The notes beneath the pieces are model-generated. The model was not told the origin of the DNA, made no database searches, and was given only the letters and a program-made list of their open reading frames with translations. This document shows, one piece after another, positions 5,228-11,631 of a DNA stretch of 37,135 bases (positions are counted from its first letter, which is position 1; each line of letters begins with the position of its first letter). A program made the translations under genes and the position numbers. Source of the stretch: a virus; the IMG/VR virus record IMGVR_UViG_3300044951_001904, positions 1 through 37,135 of that record; one strand, written 5' to 3'.

Positions 5228-6474
5228 GCGCCAAGCGCAAATCCTTCAAGGTCCGGCACGGCAACAATCATGTCACCATTGCCCCGTGGACCCATCCGGC
5301 GAGCGGTGCAAAACGCTGGCGCATGGCATACAGGCCGGACACGGGAAGCACATGGCAATATCTCACCTTCAAGACCAAGGAAGACGCCACCGCCGCAGCG
5401 GAAAAGCACTTGCGGCAAATCACCTCGACCGCTGATTACCTCGACACCCTCACGCCCGCCCGCCGCCGCTGGCTGGCCGATGTCTCACGATCCACCCAGC
5501 CCGACGATGAACGCAAAATCCTCGACTTCCTGCGATCCCTCGGAAAAAGCGCATCCATCAGCGGAGCCGTTGACCGCTTCACCTCCAGCCGCACCAGCAG
5601 GGCAGGCGAAGAAACCCCGCACGGTGCCCGTGTCCGCAGCATCCTAGAAAATCTATCGACACACTTCCCCGGAAAGTCCGTAGCGGAAATCCACTTGCCC
5701 GAGCTGCAACAATGGTTCGACACCCGGACAGCCGGCCTCGGATGGAAACGTAAAAAAGACATCCGGGCATCCTGCGTGCAGTTTTTTAAATGGGCCCAGA
5801 AAGAAGGCATCGCTGGCAATGATCCTGTGAGCGCCGCTGAGCGCCTACCAGAGATAGGCGGGAAGCACGGTGAACGAGCCATCCTAACCCGCGCACAATA
5901 CAGCCTATTGCGCGAGGCCATCCACGAGGATTTCCGCGCCTGGCTCATCCTCGGATGTTTCGCCGGGTTACGTCCCGAAGAGATAGCACCGGGCCCCAGC
6001 AAGAAAGCCGCAAAGCGCGGCATTCGCTGTGAGGAAATCGATTGGAACTTCAACGTCATTCGTATCGCGCCGGAAACAAGCAAGGTCGGCTTGCCGCGCA
6101 TCGTCCCTTTGTCCGAGGCCTGCCGCGCCGGGCTTCTATGGGCCGGCATCGAGCCCGGCATGACCGGTCCCGTCTGTCTAACCAATCCATCCAACGCAAA
6201 AGAACTCGCCCGGCTGGGCAAATCTCTTTTCGGTGGCGCATGGCCAAAGGACATCTGCCGGCACAGCTATGGTAGCTATCGCAATGCCGTCTTGCGCGAC
6301 CTCGGAAAAGTCGCCGAAGAGATGGGCACCAGCATTGCCATGCTCCACCGCCACTATCACAACCCACAGCCCACGCAAGAGGGCGAAGCATGGTTTGCCA
6401 TCCGCCCCGGTGTTCTGATTTGTTCTGATGAAATCGAGGTAACCGATCTATCAGCCGAATCCAAATCAATCTGA
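5224..6474 (+). CDS. int: Tyrosine recombinase integrase, 416 aa
   Basis: The ATG at 5224 is chosen because it overlaps the stop of the leader peptide and begins MSAKRKSFKV, a basic arm-binding N-terminus. Residues 110-200 form the SAM-like core-binding domain. The catalytic domain shows Arg250 (AGLRPEE), Lys287 (TSKVGLP), Arg346-His347 (DICRHSYGS) and the nucleophile Tyr378 (LHRHYHN). The first His of the HxxR box is Asp here, and the His/Trp before the Tyr is not in a canonical LGH context, variations seen in many phage integrases. It would insert phage DNA into a bacterial tRNA gene; the 3' end of the gene carries arm-type sites of the attP region. Confidence 0.92.
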   Translation: MSAKRKSFKVRHGNNHVTIAPWTHPASGAKRWRMAYRPDTGSTWQYLTFKTKEDATAAAEKHLRQITSTADYLDTLTPARRRWLADVSRSTQPDDERKILDFLRSLGKSASISGAVDRFTSSRTSRAGEETPHGARVRSILENLSTHFPGKSVAEIHLPELQQWFDTRTAGLGWKRKKDIRASCVQFFKWAQKEGIAGNDPVSAAERLPEIGGKHGERAILTRAQYSLLREAIHEDFRAWLILGCFAGLRPEEIAPGPSKKAAKRGIRCEEIDWNFNVIRIAPETSKVGLPRIVPLSEACRAGLLWAGIEPGMTGPVCLTNPSNAKELARLGKSLFGGAWPKDICRHSYGSYRNAVLRDLGKVAEEMGTSIAMLHRHYHNPQPTQEGEAWFAIRPGVLICSDEIEVTDLSAESKSI

Positions 6475-6600
6475 TAGACCTTTAAATAATGCACTTTGAT
6501 CATTTCACACAGTTCTGATAGTCGTGTTATGAGGTTCAAATCCTACTCCCGCAACCACATTTTCAACGACTTGTGACTTTTGTTCTGATTTTGTTCCGAT
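6411..6600 (+). other. attP: attP-like attachment region with tRNA 3' end
   Basis: Just after and overlapping the integrase 3' end, bases 6533-6557 read as a tRNA T-loop, 3' acceptor strand and CCA end (ggttcaaat ... cccgcaacca). The CCCGCAACCA end, with A72 and A73, is most like initiator tRNA-fMet. Flanking it are copies of TGTTCTGAT: a pair at 6411-6419 and 6421-6429 (10 bp apart), one GTTCTGAT at 6512-6519, and a pair at 6581-6589 and 6592-6600 (11 bp apart, the last with C for T). Paired arm-type sites on both sides of a core are the expected anatomy of attP. The 5' half of the T-stem does not pair fully with the 3' half, so identity to the tRNA probably begins around 6531-6533. Confidence 0.75.
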
Positions 6601-6616
6601 GAAAACGGGGGTCAAA

Positions 6617-7201
6617 TCAATCACATTTCAGGTAATGGACAATCCCCGAGGCGATGGCGGCGGCGAGTTGGGGCATGTCATCGATGGCGGTTTGGAAATC
6701 TTTGGCATTGGATCCGAAAAACGGCTCACAAATCACCGCCGGGCAGTGGGTGCCTTTGACGAACTCTGCGCCACGATCGGCCGGCCCTAACGGTTTGGCA
6801 CCGCGTGGGCGGATGGAGGGCAGGGCGCTGACCATGGAAGCGCTCAGGCATTCGGCCAGGCGTTTCCCGTTCTTTGAGGTTTGCCAATAAAGCCATTCAT
6901 GCCCGTTCGATTGCGGGCTGTCCGAGTCGTTGAAGTGCAACTCCAAAGCGAGTGTAGATCCCTCGGCTTTGAGGCGGGCGGCGAGCCAGCGCTGTGCAGC
7001 GCCGTATGAGCCCCCATCATAACGGTAGATCACGAATGACGTGACTCCATGTGCTTTCAATTCCGCGACAATGAGCGGAGCCAGATCCGCGTGATATTCC
7101 CACTCTGAGGTTTGGGCATCGCAGGCAATTGCCCCACTTTCGATGTGCCCAAGGACAATGCGCGAGTGGCCGAGACAGAGTGCGACGAGTGGCGTGGTCA
7201 T
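6617..7201 (-). CDS. N-acetylmuramoyl-L-alanine amidase endolysin (Amidase_3), 194 aa
   Basis: The ATG at 7201 is fixed by an ATGA overlap with the upstream 29-aa membrane peptide. Zinc-ligand candidates are His12 (CLGHSR), Glu33 or Glu35 and His89 (LELHFND), and the catalytic Glu is Glu159 (AVICEPFFG). This is the order seen in Amidase_3 cell-wall hydrolases. The enzyme would cut the bond between muramic acid and L-Ala in peptidoglycan. There is no signal peptide or cell-wall-binding repeat, so release depends on a holin. It is the last gene of the long minus-strand transcript and ends just before the attP-like region. Confidence 0.88.
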   Translation of the reverse strand: MTTPLVALCLGHSRIVLGHIESGAIACDAQTSEWEYHADLAPLIVAELKAHGVTSFVIYRYDGGSYGAAQRWLAARLKAEGSTLALELHFNDSDSPQSNGHEWLYWQTSKNGKRLAECLSASMVSALPSIRPRGAKPLGPADRGAEFVKGTHCPAVICEPFFGSNAKDFQTAIDDMPQLAAAIASGIVHYLKCD

Positions 7202-7287
7202 TGCAAATAGATGTAGAGTATAAGGAGAGAGAGCACGACGATCACCGCCGCGCACAGTTGTTCAAAAAAAATGGATTCGTGCTTCAT
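7198..7287 (-). CDS. 29-residue membrane peptide coupled to endolysin
   Basis: The frame begins MKHESIFFEQL and continues as one hydrophobic helix (AAVIVVLSLLILYIYL) that runs nearly to the C-terminus. Its TGA overlaps the amidase ATG. A C-terminal hydrophobic anchor with a short cytoplasmic N-terminus suggests a tail-anchored or pinholin/antiholin-like peptide. No homologue is recognised; function is inferred only from its place in the lysis cassette. Confidence 0.6.
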   Translation of the reverse strand: MKHESIFFEQLCAAVIVVLSLLILYIYLQ

Positions 7288-7294
7288 AGAGTTT

Positions 7295-7399
7295 TTATGT
7301 CGTCAGAAAATAGAGCCCTGCCGCCAGCAGTATCCCCAGCGCCAGCACGATGGCAGCGACGATCATTTCATCCGCCACTCGATCCCAATCAGTCCTCAT
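7295..7399 (-). CDS. 34-residue membrane peptide in lysis cassette
   Basis: Its ATG overlaps the stop of the lipoprotein gene (ATGA). The peptide starts with a charged segment (MRTDWDRVADEM) and then has one hydrophobic helix (IVAAIVLALGILLAAGLYFL). The stop is seven bases before the next micro-gene. It may be a partner of the adjacent lipoprotein or an accessory holin. Length is far below usual i-spanins, so it is not a normal Rz protein. Confidence 0.6.
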   Translation of the reverse strand: MRTDWDRVADEMIVAAIVLALGILLAAGLYFLTT

Positions 7400-7581
7400 T
7401 TGTCAGGGTGGAGGAAGAACGGGATCGCGAGTTGCGCGGCGGTCGTGGCTGCCGTGACCGTCGCGGAGTCCGCGCCTTTGACTGTCACCACAACCACCCT
7501 GCCGTCTGGATACGTGGTTGTCGTGGTCGTGGTGACGCAGGAGACGAGTGCTAGGAGACATGCGGCGAGGATGGTTTTCAT
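7396..7581 (-). CDS. Small lipoprotein, possible o-spanin, 61 aa
   Basis: The ATG at 7581 begins a lipoprotein signal peptide: MKT, a hydrophobic core ILAACLLAL, then a lipobox LVSC with Cys15 as the lipid-attachment site. The mature part starts with a run of seven Thr and continues with beta-prone and Ala/Thr-rich stretches, about 46 residues in all. Its position between a holin and the endolysin, and an ATGA overlap on each side, suggest Rz1-like outer-membrane spanin work, which implies a Gram-negative host. The Pro-rich character of classic Rz1 is missing, so the role is tentative. Confidence 0.7.
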   Translation of the reverse strand: MKTILAACLLALVSCVTTTTTTTYPDGRVVVVTVKGADSATVTAATTAAQLAIPFFLHPDK

Positions 7582-7751
7582 GGCGCTTTGCGGAAAACAT
7601 TGATGAGCCCGATGAGTCCTAGACCAGCGGCGACAATGGCGTTGGCCATGTCGGGTTGGAGGGTGACGCCGGCGGCGGTGAGCAGGGCGATCGCCCCGCG
7701 CCAAGTAGAATTTTCAGAGAGGCGGTCTAACATCCAGTTGATAGCAGTCAT
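7578..7751 (-). CDS. Holin-like protein, 57 aa
   Basis: The protein has a short polar N-terminus (MTAINWMLDRLSENS), then two hydrophobic segments: WRGAIALLTAAGVTL at about 18-32 and ANAIVAAGLGLIGLINVF at about 36-53, with a basic RK near the C-terminus. Size and two-span topology match class II-type holins common in tailed phages. It would assemble in the inner membrane and release the amidase. The TGA overlaps the ATG of the lipoprotein gene. The start follows an A/C-rich leader without Shine-Dalgarno. Confidence 0.75.
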   Translation of the reverse strand: MTAINWMLDRLSENSTWRGAIALLTAAGVTLQPDMANAIVAAGLGLIGLINVFRKAP

Positions 7752-7779
7752 ATTTTTGAGGTTTGGGGTTGCGTGCGGG

Positions 7780-8121
7780 TTAATTGGGCAAATTGAAAAC
7801 GTGACGGACCAGCGGGCCGAACAAGGTAATAAGCGCCCCGATGATGACCATCGCGCCCATCATCCACGCCTGCCACTTTTCCAGAGAGATGATAGATTTG
7901 GAGTCCTCCTTGATCCAAACTTCAGCGTCCCGGATCCGATCCTGCAGCACGACGCACAATCCGGGACTGGGGCAGTCGCGACGGGCGGCGGCGCTGATCG
8001 CGAGTTGGTTGAGCTTGTCATGGATCGCTCGCAGTTCGCTGAGGAAGCGGTTTTCGATTCCGTCAGCGCGGACTTCCATCCGCTCGACTCTATCTGTTAG
8101 CGTCTTCATTTCCTCGGTCAT
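7780..8121 (-). CDS. Coiled-coil protein with C-terminal membrane anchor, 113 aa
   Basis: Residues 1-40 form an amphipathic, probably coiled-coil helix (TLTDRVERMEVRADGIENRF). A short loop with two Cys (RRDCPSPGLC) and a second helix follow, then one hydrophobic span (AWMMGAMVIIGALITLFGPL, about 85-104). This matches the hemolysin XhlA-like or accessory holin layout, where a soluble domain faces the cytoplasm and the tail anchors in the membrane. It is the first gene of the lysis cassette, 28 bases before the holin. A spanin-type role is a less likely alternative. Confidence 0.7.
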   Translation of the reverse strand: MTEEMKTLTDRVERMEVRADGIENRFLSELRAIHDKLNQLAISAAARRDCPSPGLCVVLQDRIRDAEVWIKEDSKSIISLEKWQAWMMGAMVIIGALITLFGPLVRHVFNLPN

Positions 8122-8129
8122 GGTGTTTG

Positions 8130-8738
8130 TTAAACAGTGATGGATTCGGCGGCGCGGAACATTTCGTCCAGTTGCGCGTCTGACAGTTGCATAGCGTCGG
8201 CCATGGCCAGCACGGTGGGGCCTCTGCGGGCAAGCCTGGCGTCTCCTGCCCAGGCGAGCCGCGCGATCGTGCGTTGCGGCTCGGGCAGGGCGGATAGGCA
8301 GTCGGCCACTTCGACCAGGAGGTTCATGGAGGCGAGCAGTGCTTTGGCGCGCCAGTTGGCGATTTCGCGCGGCACGCGTGGGGGAGGATCGGGCAGGGGG
8401 ATTCCGTCGATGAGCGCTTGGAGAGTGGTGGTGGGATCCGCACCGAGGAGCTCTAACACCCGCTCGGCGTGTTGCTCTAACGTGTCCGCACAGGCGGCGG
8501 CGAAGTCCTCTGCGCCGTAGAGGGTCAGCGGGGAGGGGATGGGCGACAGGTGGGCGCGCATCGTGCGCGCCTGTGCGTCCACGGCGAGGATCAGCGGCAG
8601 TGCGCTAAACTCGCGGTCAACGCGGTTTTCCGGCACCTCGGCACCGGGCGTGACGCGCGGGCGAGGATTTGGCGACACCCGCAAATTCAGGGTCACGGTG
8701 GGCACCAGCCGGACATAGGTTTGAGGGAGCACGCTCAT
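8130..8738 (-). CDS. Tail-fibre-associated protein, possible assembly chaperone, 202 aa
   Basis: The N-terminal half is Pro-rich and strand-like. The C-terminal half contains the conserved pattern IANWRAKALLASMNLL ... LPEPQRTIARLAW ... LSDAQLDEMF found in proteins encoded just after tail fibre genes of many temperate phages. That module is often linked to fibre attachment or assembly. Here it directly follows the 267-aa fibre-type protein, with a gap of three bases, and precedes the lysis genes, the expected place. No enzyme motif is visible. Confidence 0.62.
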   Translation of the reverse strand: MSVLPQTYVRLVPTVTLNLRVSPNPRPRVTPGAEVPENRVDREFSALPLILAVDAQARTMRAHLSPIPSPLTLYGAEDFAAACADTLEQHAERVLELLGADPTTTLQALIDGIPLPDPPPRVPREIANWRAKALLASMNLLVEVADCLSALPEPQRTIARLAWAGDARLARRGPTVLAMADAMQLSDAQLDEMFRAAESITV

Positions 8739-8741
8739 GGT

Positions 8742-9545
8742 TCATGAGGCGGTGATTTCATTCCAGACGGGCGTGTGATCGGCTTCTACCAGATTCACCC
8801 ACGCTTGGCCGGTGATGGCATTGACGCGCAACCTTGGCAGGGCGAGGCTGATTTCTTTCCCGCCGTGCAATGCGCGCGGCGCGAAAGCCGGGACGGGGTT
8901 GATCCCGGTGATCGGGCCGTGGGTTTCTACCAGAATGTTGGTGCTTGTCTCACCAATCGCAGTCACGATCGCAGAGACGAAATTAGTCATCGCCGTGACG
9001 GTGAAAGATCCGGTGGCGGTGCCTTGTGGCAAGAAGGCCCCGGCCTCGTCGGGCCAAACCGTGGATTCGCATGGCGACGAATCCCACTGGGCGGATACCG
9101 TCCCCCCGCTACCTCGGAAAACCAAAACCCATCGAGTTTCCTCATAATACAAATACGTGCCATCCGATGTTTCTGGATCGCCAAGATTATCGTCCGTCCA
9201 ATAGAGGGCGTCATTGTATTGCCCAGCTACTAACGGGTATGGATACAGTCCCATGGAGTTCACTCCATTCCACGTTGCGCCACCCAATTCCCAAAGCTTC
9301 AAGCGCTGGCGCGTACAAAGACTGATAGTGGTGGCAGATCCGTCGTCGGAAAGCGAAATCCCTTGGAATGGACCCACCCCGCGCACATGCACCACTTCCA
9401 CAGCAATTTGATTCCCGTCATCCCCCGCCGTCAACGCGGTGAATTTCAGCTCGCCTTGAATCAGAGACGCCGCAACAGCCGTGGTGACGGGCGTGCCGTA
9501 TGCAATTGGCAAGGGGAATTCTGGGGATTGGATGATTCCGCTCAT
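8742..9545 (-). CDS. Putative tail fibre or receptor-binding protein, 267 aa
   Basis: The sequence is beta-rich and full of Gly, Ser, Thr and aromatics, with no charged helices, as expected for a trimeric fibre or tip protein. A middle region (WNGVNSMGLYPYPLVAGQYNDALYW) looks like repeats of a carbohydrate-binding or structural beta-domain. It lies in a block of four such genes between the core proteins and lysis. I recognise no specific family; the assignment rests on composition and location. Two Cys in the centre could form a disulfide. Confidence 0.55.
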   Translation of the reverse strand: MSGIIQSPEFPLPIAYGTPVTTAVAASLIQGELKFTALTAGDDGNQIAVEVVHVRGVGPFQGISLSDDGSATTISLCTRQRLKLWELGGATWNGVNSMGLYPYPLVAGQYNDALYWTDDNLGDPETSDGTYLYYEETRWVLVFRGSGGTVSAQWDSSPCESTVWPDEAGAFLPQGTATGSFTVTAMTNFVSAIVTAIGETSTNILVETHGPITGINPVPAFAPRALHGGKEISLALPRLRVNAITGQAWVNLVEADHTPVWNEITAS

Positions 9546-9553
9546 GGGGATAA

Positions 9554-9835
9554 TCAGTTAGGGAGCCGGAGGAGATCCACGGAGAGGCTGGTGCCAAGGC
9601 CCGTGCCGGTGAGAACGACACGGGCCTTGGAGCTGACGGCAATAATCCGATCTTCGCTCTTATCAGTTTCGGAATACGTTCCGCCATCAACGTCCACATA
9701 AGCGGCCAATTCGTCATCCCAGATCGTGAGGGTTGCGCTGGCCCCGTCCCATGTGCCCTTGAGGGTTAAGAGGTATTCTTGGCCGGCGTTGAGTTCGGAA
9801 AAACTGGCGGTTTGGGTGGCGTCTGTAAGAATCAT
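9554..9835 (-). CDS. Small beta-rich virion protein with repeated leader, 93 aa
   Basis: The ATG at 9835 is chosen because the 60 bases in front of it are an 88% match to the leader of the 64-aa gene at 30466, and the shared sequence ends with that ATG. The protein reads as one compact beta-domain (LLTLKGTWDGASATLTIWDD, then acidic loops and VVLTGTGLGTSL), of the size of a jelly-roll or carbohydrate-binding insertion. It likely belongs to the fibre or baseplate set. An alternative upstream TTG start would translate the hairpin region and add 20 residues, and would need the repeat to be conserved as protein. Confidence 0.6.
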   Translation of the reverse strand: MILTDATQTASFSELNAGQEYLLTLKGTWDGASATLTIWDDELAAYVDVDGGTYSETDKSEDRIIAVSSKARVVLTGTGLGTSLSVDLLRLPN

Positions 9836-9898
9836 GCCCGCGTATAAACTGCGCGCGCCGGTGCGAGCAAGCGAGCGGGCGCTTGCCAAGATCAATCA
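9833..9898 (-). repeat. Hairpin leader repeat, copy A
   Basis: On the minus strand this 66-base block begins at the TGA of the upstream fibre gene and ends with the ATG of the 93-aa gene. It matches 30658-30723 at 58 of 66 positions without gaps. It contains GATTGATCTTG followed by a 20-base hairpin, GCAAGCG-CCCGCT-CGCTTGC, and ends TTATACGCGGGCATG. A third, partial copy of the hairpin and its upstream word lies at 27238-27258. Confidence 0.8.
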
Positions 9899-10699
9899 GC
9901 CTTTGAGGTTGGTGATTGCTATTCGGGCGAATTGTTTCGGGAGGGCTGTGCGGACGTCGGAAAGATTGGTGTAGGCCCCCGAGAAATAATAGCCATCCAC
10001 CCAGATAGAGAGCTGGCCGTATAGATCCGGGACGTAATACCCCGGCCAATACAGGTAATTTTTGGAGGAGAAATCCGTTTGTTCGGTGTTGGGGATGTCG
10101 ATGCGCCAAACGCCTGGCCCCGACGCCGCCACCGTGGATCCACTCCACCCGGCCGCGCGGAGGTCTGTCTGTAACTGCGCGGCGTCGGCGGGCATGTGAT
10201 ACGGGAAATTTGGCAGGGCGATGACAGTAGAATTGATCGTGAGTGCCGTGAACGGTTGGCGGCGGTCGTCCATACAACTCTCGATAAACATCACTCCTGT
10301 TTTGATCTGCGAGTCGATGGGGTAGCAGGACCGCGCCCAGAGGTCATAGGTGCCATCCTCCATGGAGAGGGGAGAATCCGCGCAGTCGGAAAATTTCCCG
10401 TAGCTCCAGTTTTCCAGATCCTCGCTCCACATAAGGTCCAGGCGATAGAGGCCCGCGCGGTCATTGAAGCCCGCAGCGGCGTTGCCGGTCCAGATATCAG
10501 CCTCGACGTTGAAGCCGACCTCGAACCATTTCTCGATACCGTTTTCCCCGTCCTCTTCGGCGATTCTAACCTCTAACAAATCCTGACGGGTGGGGAGTTC
10601 GGGATCGACGAATACGACGCGGCCGTTGCGGATGAGGCATTGCACTTTTGCGCCGGCATGGCGCAGCTCCGTCACTTGTCTGCCTCCGTGCTGGATCAT
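9896..10699 (-). CDS. Putative tail fibre/baseplate protein, 267 aa
   Basis: It starts with an ATG overlapping the stop of the 311-aa fibre gene (ATGA). The first 40 residues are a small beta-domain with Arg/Val (HGGRQVTELRHAGAKVQCLI); the rest is beta-rich with Trp, Tyr and Asp in an adhesin-like composition. No catalytic motif or named family is seen. Its stop codon is the first base triplet of leader repeat copy A. A role as receptor-binding or fibre-linking subunit is inferred from location. Confidence 0.55.
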   Translation of the reverse strand: MIQHGGRQVTELRHAGAKVQCLIRNGRVVFVDPELPTRQDLLEVRIAEEDGENGIEKWFEVGFNVEADIWTGNAAAGFNDRAGLYRLDLMWSEDLENWSYGKFSDCADSPLSMEDGTYDLWARSCYPIDSQIKTGVMFIESCMDDRRQPFTALTINSTVIALPNFPYHMPADAAQLQTDLRAAGWSGSTVAASGPGVWRIDIPNTEQTDFSSKNYLYWPGYYVPDLYGQLSIWVDGYYFSGAYTNLSDVRTALPKQFARIAITNLKG

Positions 10700-11631
10700 G
10701 CCTCGGGGATGATGTTATAGACGGTTCCGGCATCCTCTTGCTCGGCGGTGCTCAGGGCCTCGAAAGCGGAGAAGGTGATATCCACCCATTCCAACCCGGT
10801 TCCATTGGTGCCGTTCGTTCCGTTCGTTCCATTGGTGCCAGGGGTTCCGTTCGTTCCATTGGTGCCAGGGGTTCCGGTGGGCGGGTCAATGGCTTGGATC
10901 CAGATGGACGAGCCGTAATCAATGCCATCCGCGAGCGTCCAGAATCGGAAATCGAATAGATCGGCAGCGTCGGCGAGCAATAGGGTTTCGCTGTTCCAAA
11001 CGACGGCGGTTTGTTCGCCGTCTGTCCATATCTGTATTTGGTGGGCTACTTGGGTTTGGATGATGGTGGTCGGGGTGGCGTCCTCGAAGGCGTAGCCGGG
11101 CACCTCCACCGTGGCTTGGGTGCGCACTATCTTGATCCATTCGCCCGAGGCCGGGGCCGTGTCCGTGCCGTCCGAGCTCCAATGGCCGGCGGGGGTTTTC
11201 CCCAACAGGACGCCGCCGCCGGGTTCGTCGGGCAGGGGCACGTCGGGCTGGGCACTGTAAGTGGCCTGGATGACAAATCCTACTCCCGCGTTGTAAGTCT
11301 CCATCCCGTAGGTGGTAGCGACGTAATACGACACTTCTTGCGGAACCTGCAGGGCGACCGCATCCACCCCGTCCCACAACACTCCCGGGTTTTGGTAATA
11401 CAAAACAAAGTCGTCCTTGACCCAGTAATCTTCAACGGGCGCATAAGTCCCGAGCATTGCGACCCCGCCGAACGATTCCGGCAGGTGGAATCCATCGGGC
11501 AAATAATCCACCGTCATGACCGGAGCGGGGGATTCCAGACCCAAGCCATAGAGACAGGCGCTGACGACCTCTCCTTTGGCGGGCACGCGCAGAGCTTGGC
11601 GTTCGAGAATGCGGCGGCGGGAGGAGTTCAT
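10696..11631 (-). CDS. Tail fibre protein with collagen-like segment, 311 aa
   Basis: Residues 1-240 are a mixed beta-region with many Tyr, Val and Gly, beginning with a short basic helix (SSRRRILERQALRVP) that could attach to the virion. Residues about 252-276 are a collagen-like run of GTP/GTN triplets, a trimerising rod typical of phage fibres. A 35-residue tip follows. The gene overlaps the giant core gene upstream by ATGA. The host receptor cannot be told from sequence. Confidence 0.65.
   Translation of the reverse strand: MNSSRRRILERQALRVPAKGEVVSACLYGLGLESPAPVMTVDYLPDGFHLPESFGGVAMLGTYAPVEDYWVKDDFVLYYQNPGVLWDGVDAVALQVPQEVSYYVATTYGMETYNAGVGFVIQATYSAQPDVPLPDEPGGGVLLGKTPAGHWSSDGTDTAPASGEWIKIVRTQATVEVPGYAFEDATPTTIIQTQVAHQIQIWTDGEQTAVVWNSETLLLADAADLFDFRFWTLADGIDYGSSIWIQAIDPPTGTPGTNGTNGTPGTNGTNGTNGTNGTGLEWVDITFSAFEALSTAEQEDAGTVYNIIPEA
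10804..10878 (-). repeat. Collagen-like tandem repeat
   Basis: Nine-base GGN-ACN-AAY type units and a 27-base imperfect tandem duplication encode Gly-Thr-Asn/Pro triplets of the fibre rod. Such runs change length readily by slippage without breaking frame. Confidence 0.75.

Noticed and set aside
5436-6254. 272-codon minus-strand frame inside the integrase gene
   Set aside because: The plus strand carries all catalytic residues of a tyrosine recombinase; the minus frame is Arg/Ser-rich noise.
6250-6474. Integrase inactivated because the first His of the HxxR box is missing and the LGH context is altered
   Set aside because: Arg, Lys, Arg-His and Tyr are all present in order, and similar substitutions occur in many active-looking phage integrases.
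6533-6557. A tRNA gene
   Set aside because: Only the T-loop, 3' acceptor strand and CCA end are present; there is no anticodon or D arm upstream. It is the attP core.
10801-10880. CRISPR-like or intergenic repeat array
   Set aside because: The repeats are in frame and encode Gly-Thr-Asn/Pro triplets of a fibre rod; there are no spacers.
8742-11631. Diversity-generating retroelement target in the fibre genes
   Set aside because: No reverse transcriptase gene or template/variable repeat pair is present in the genome.
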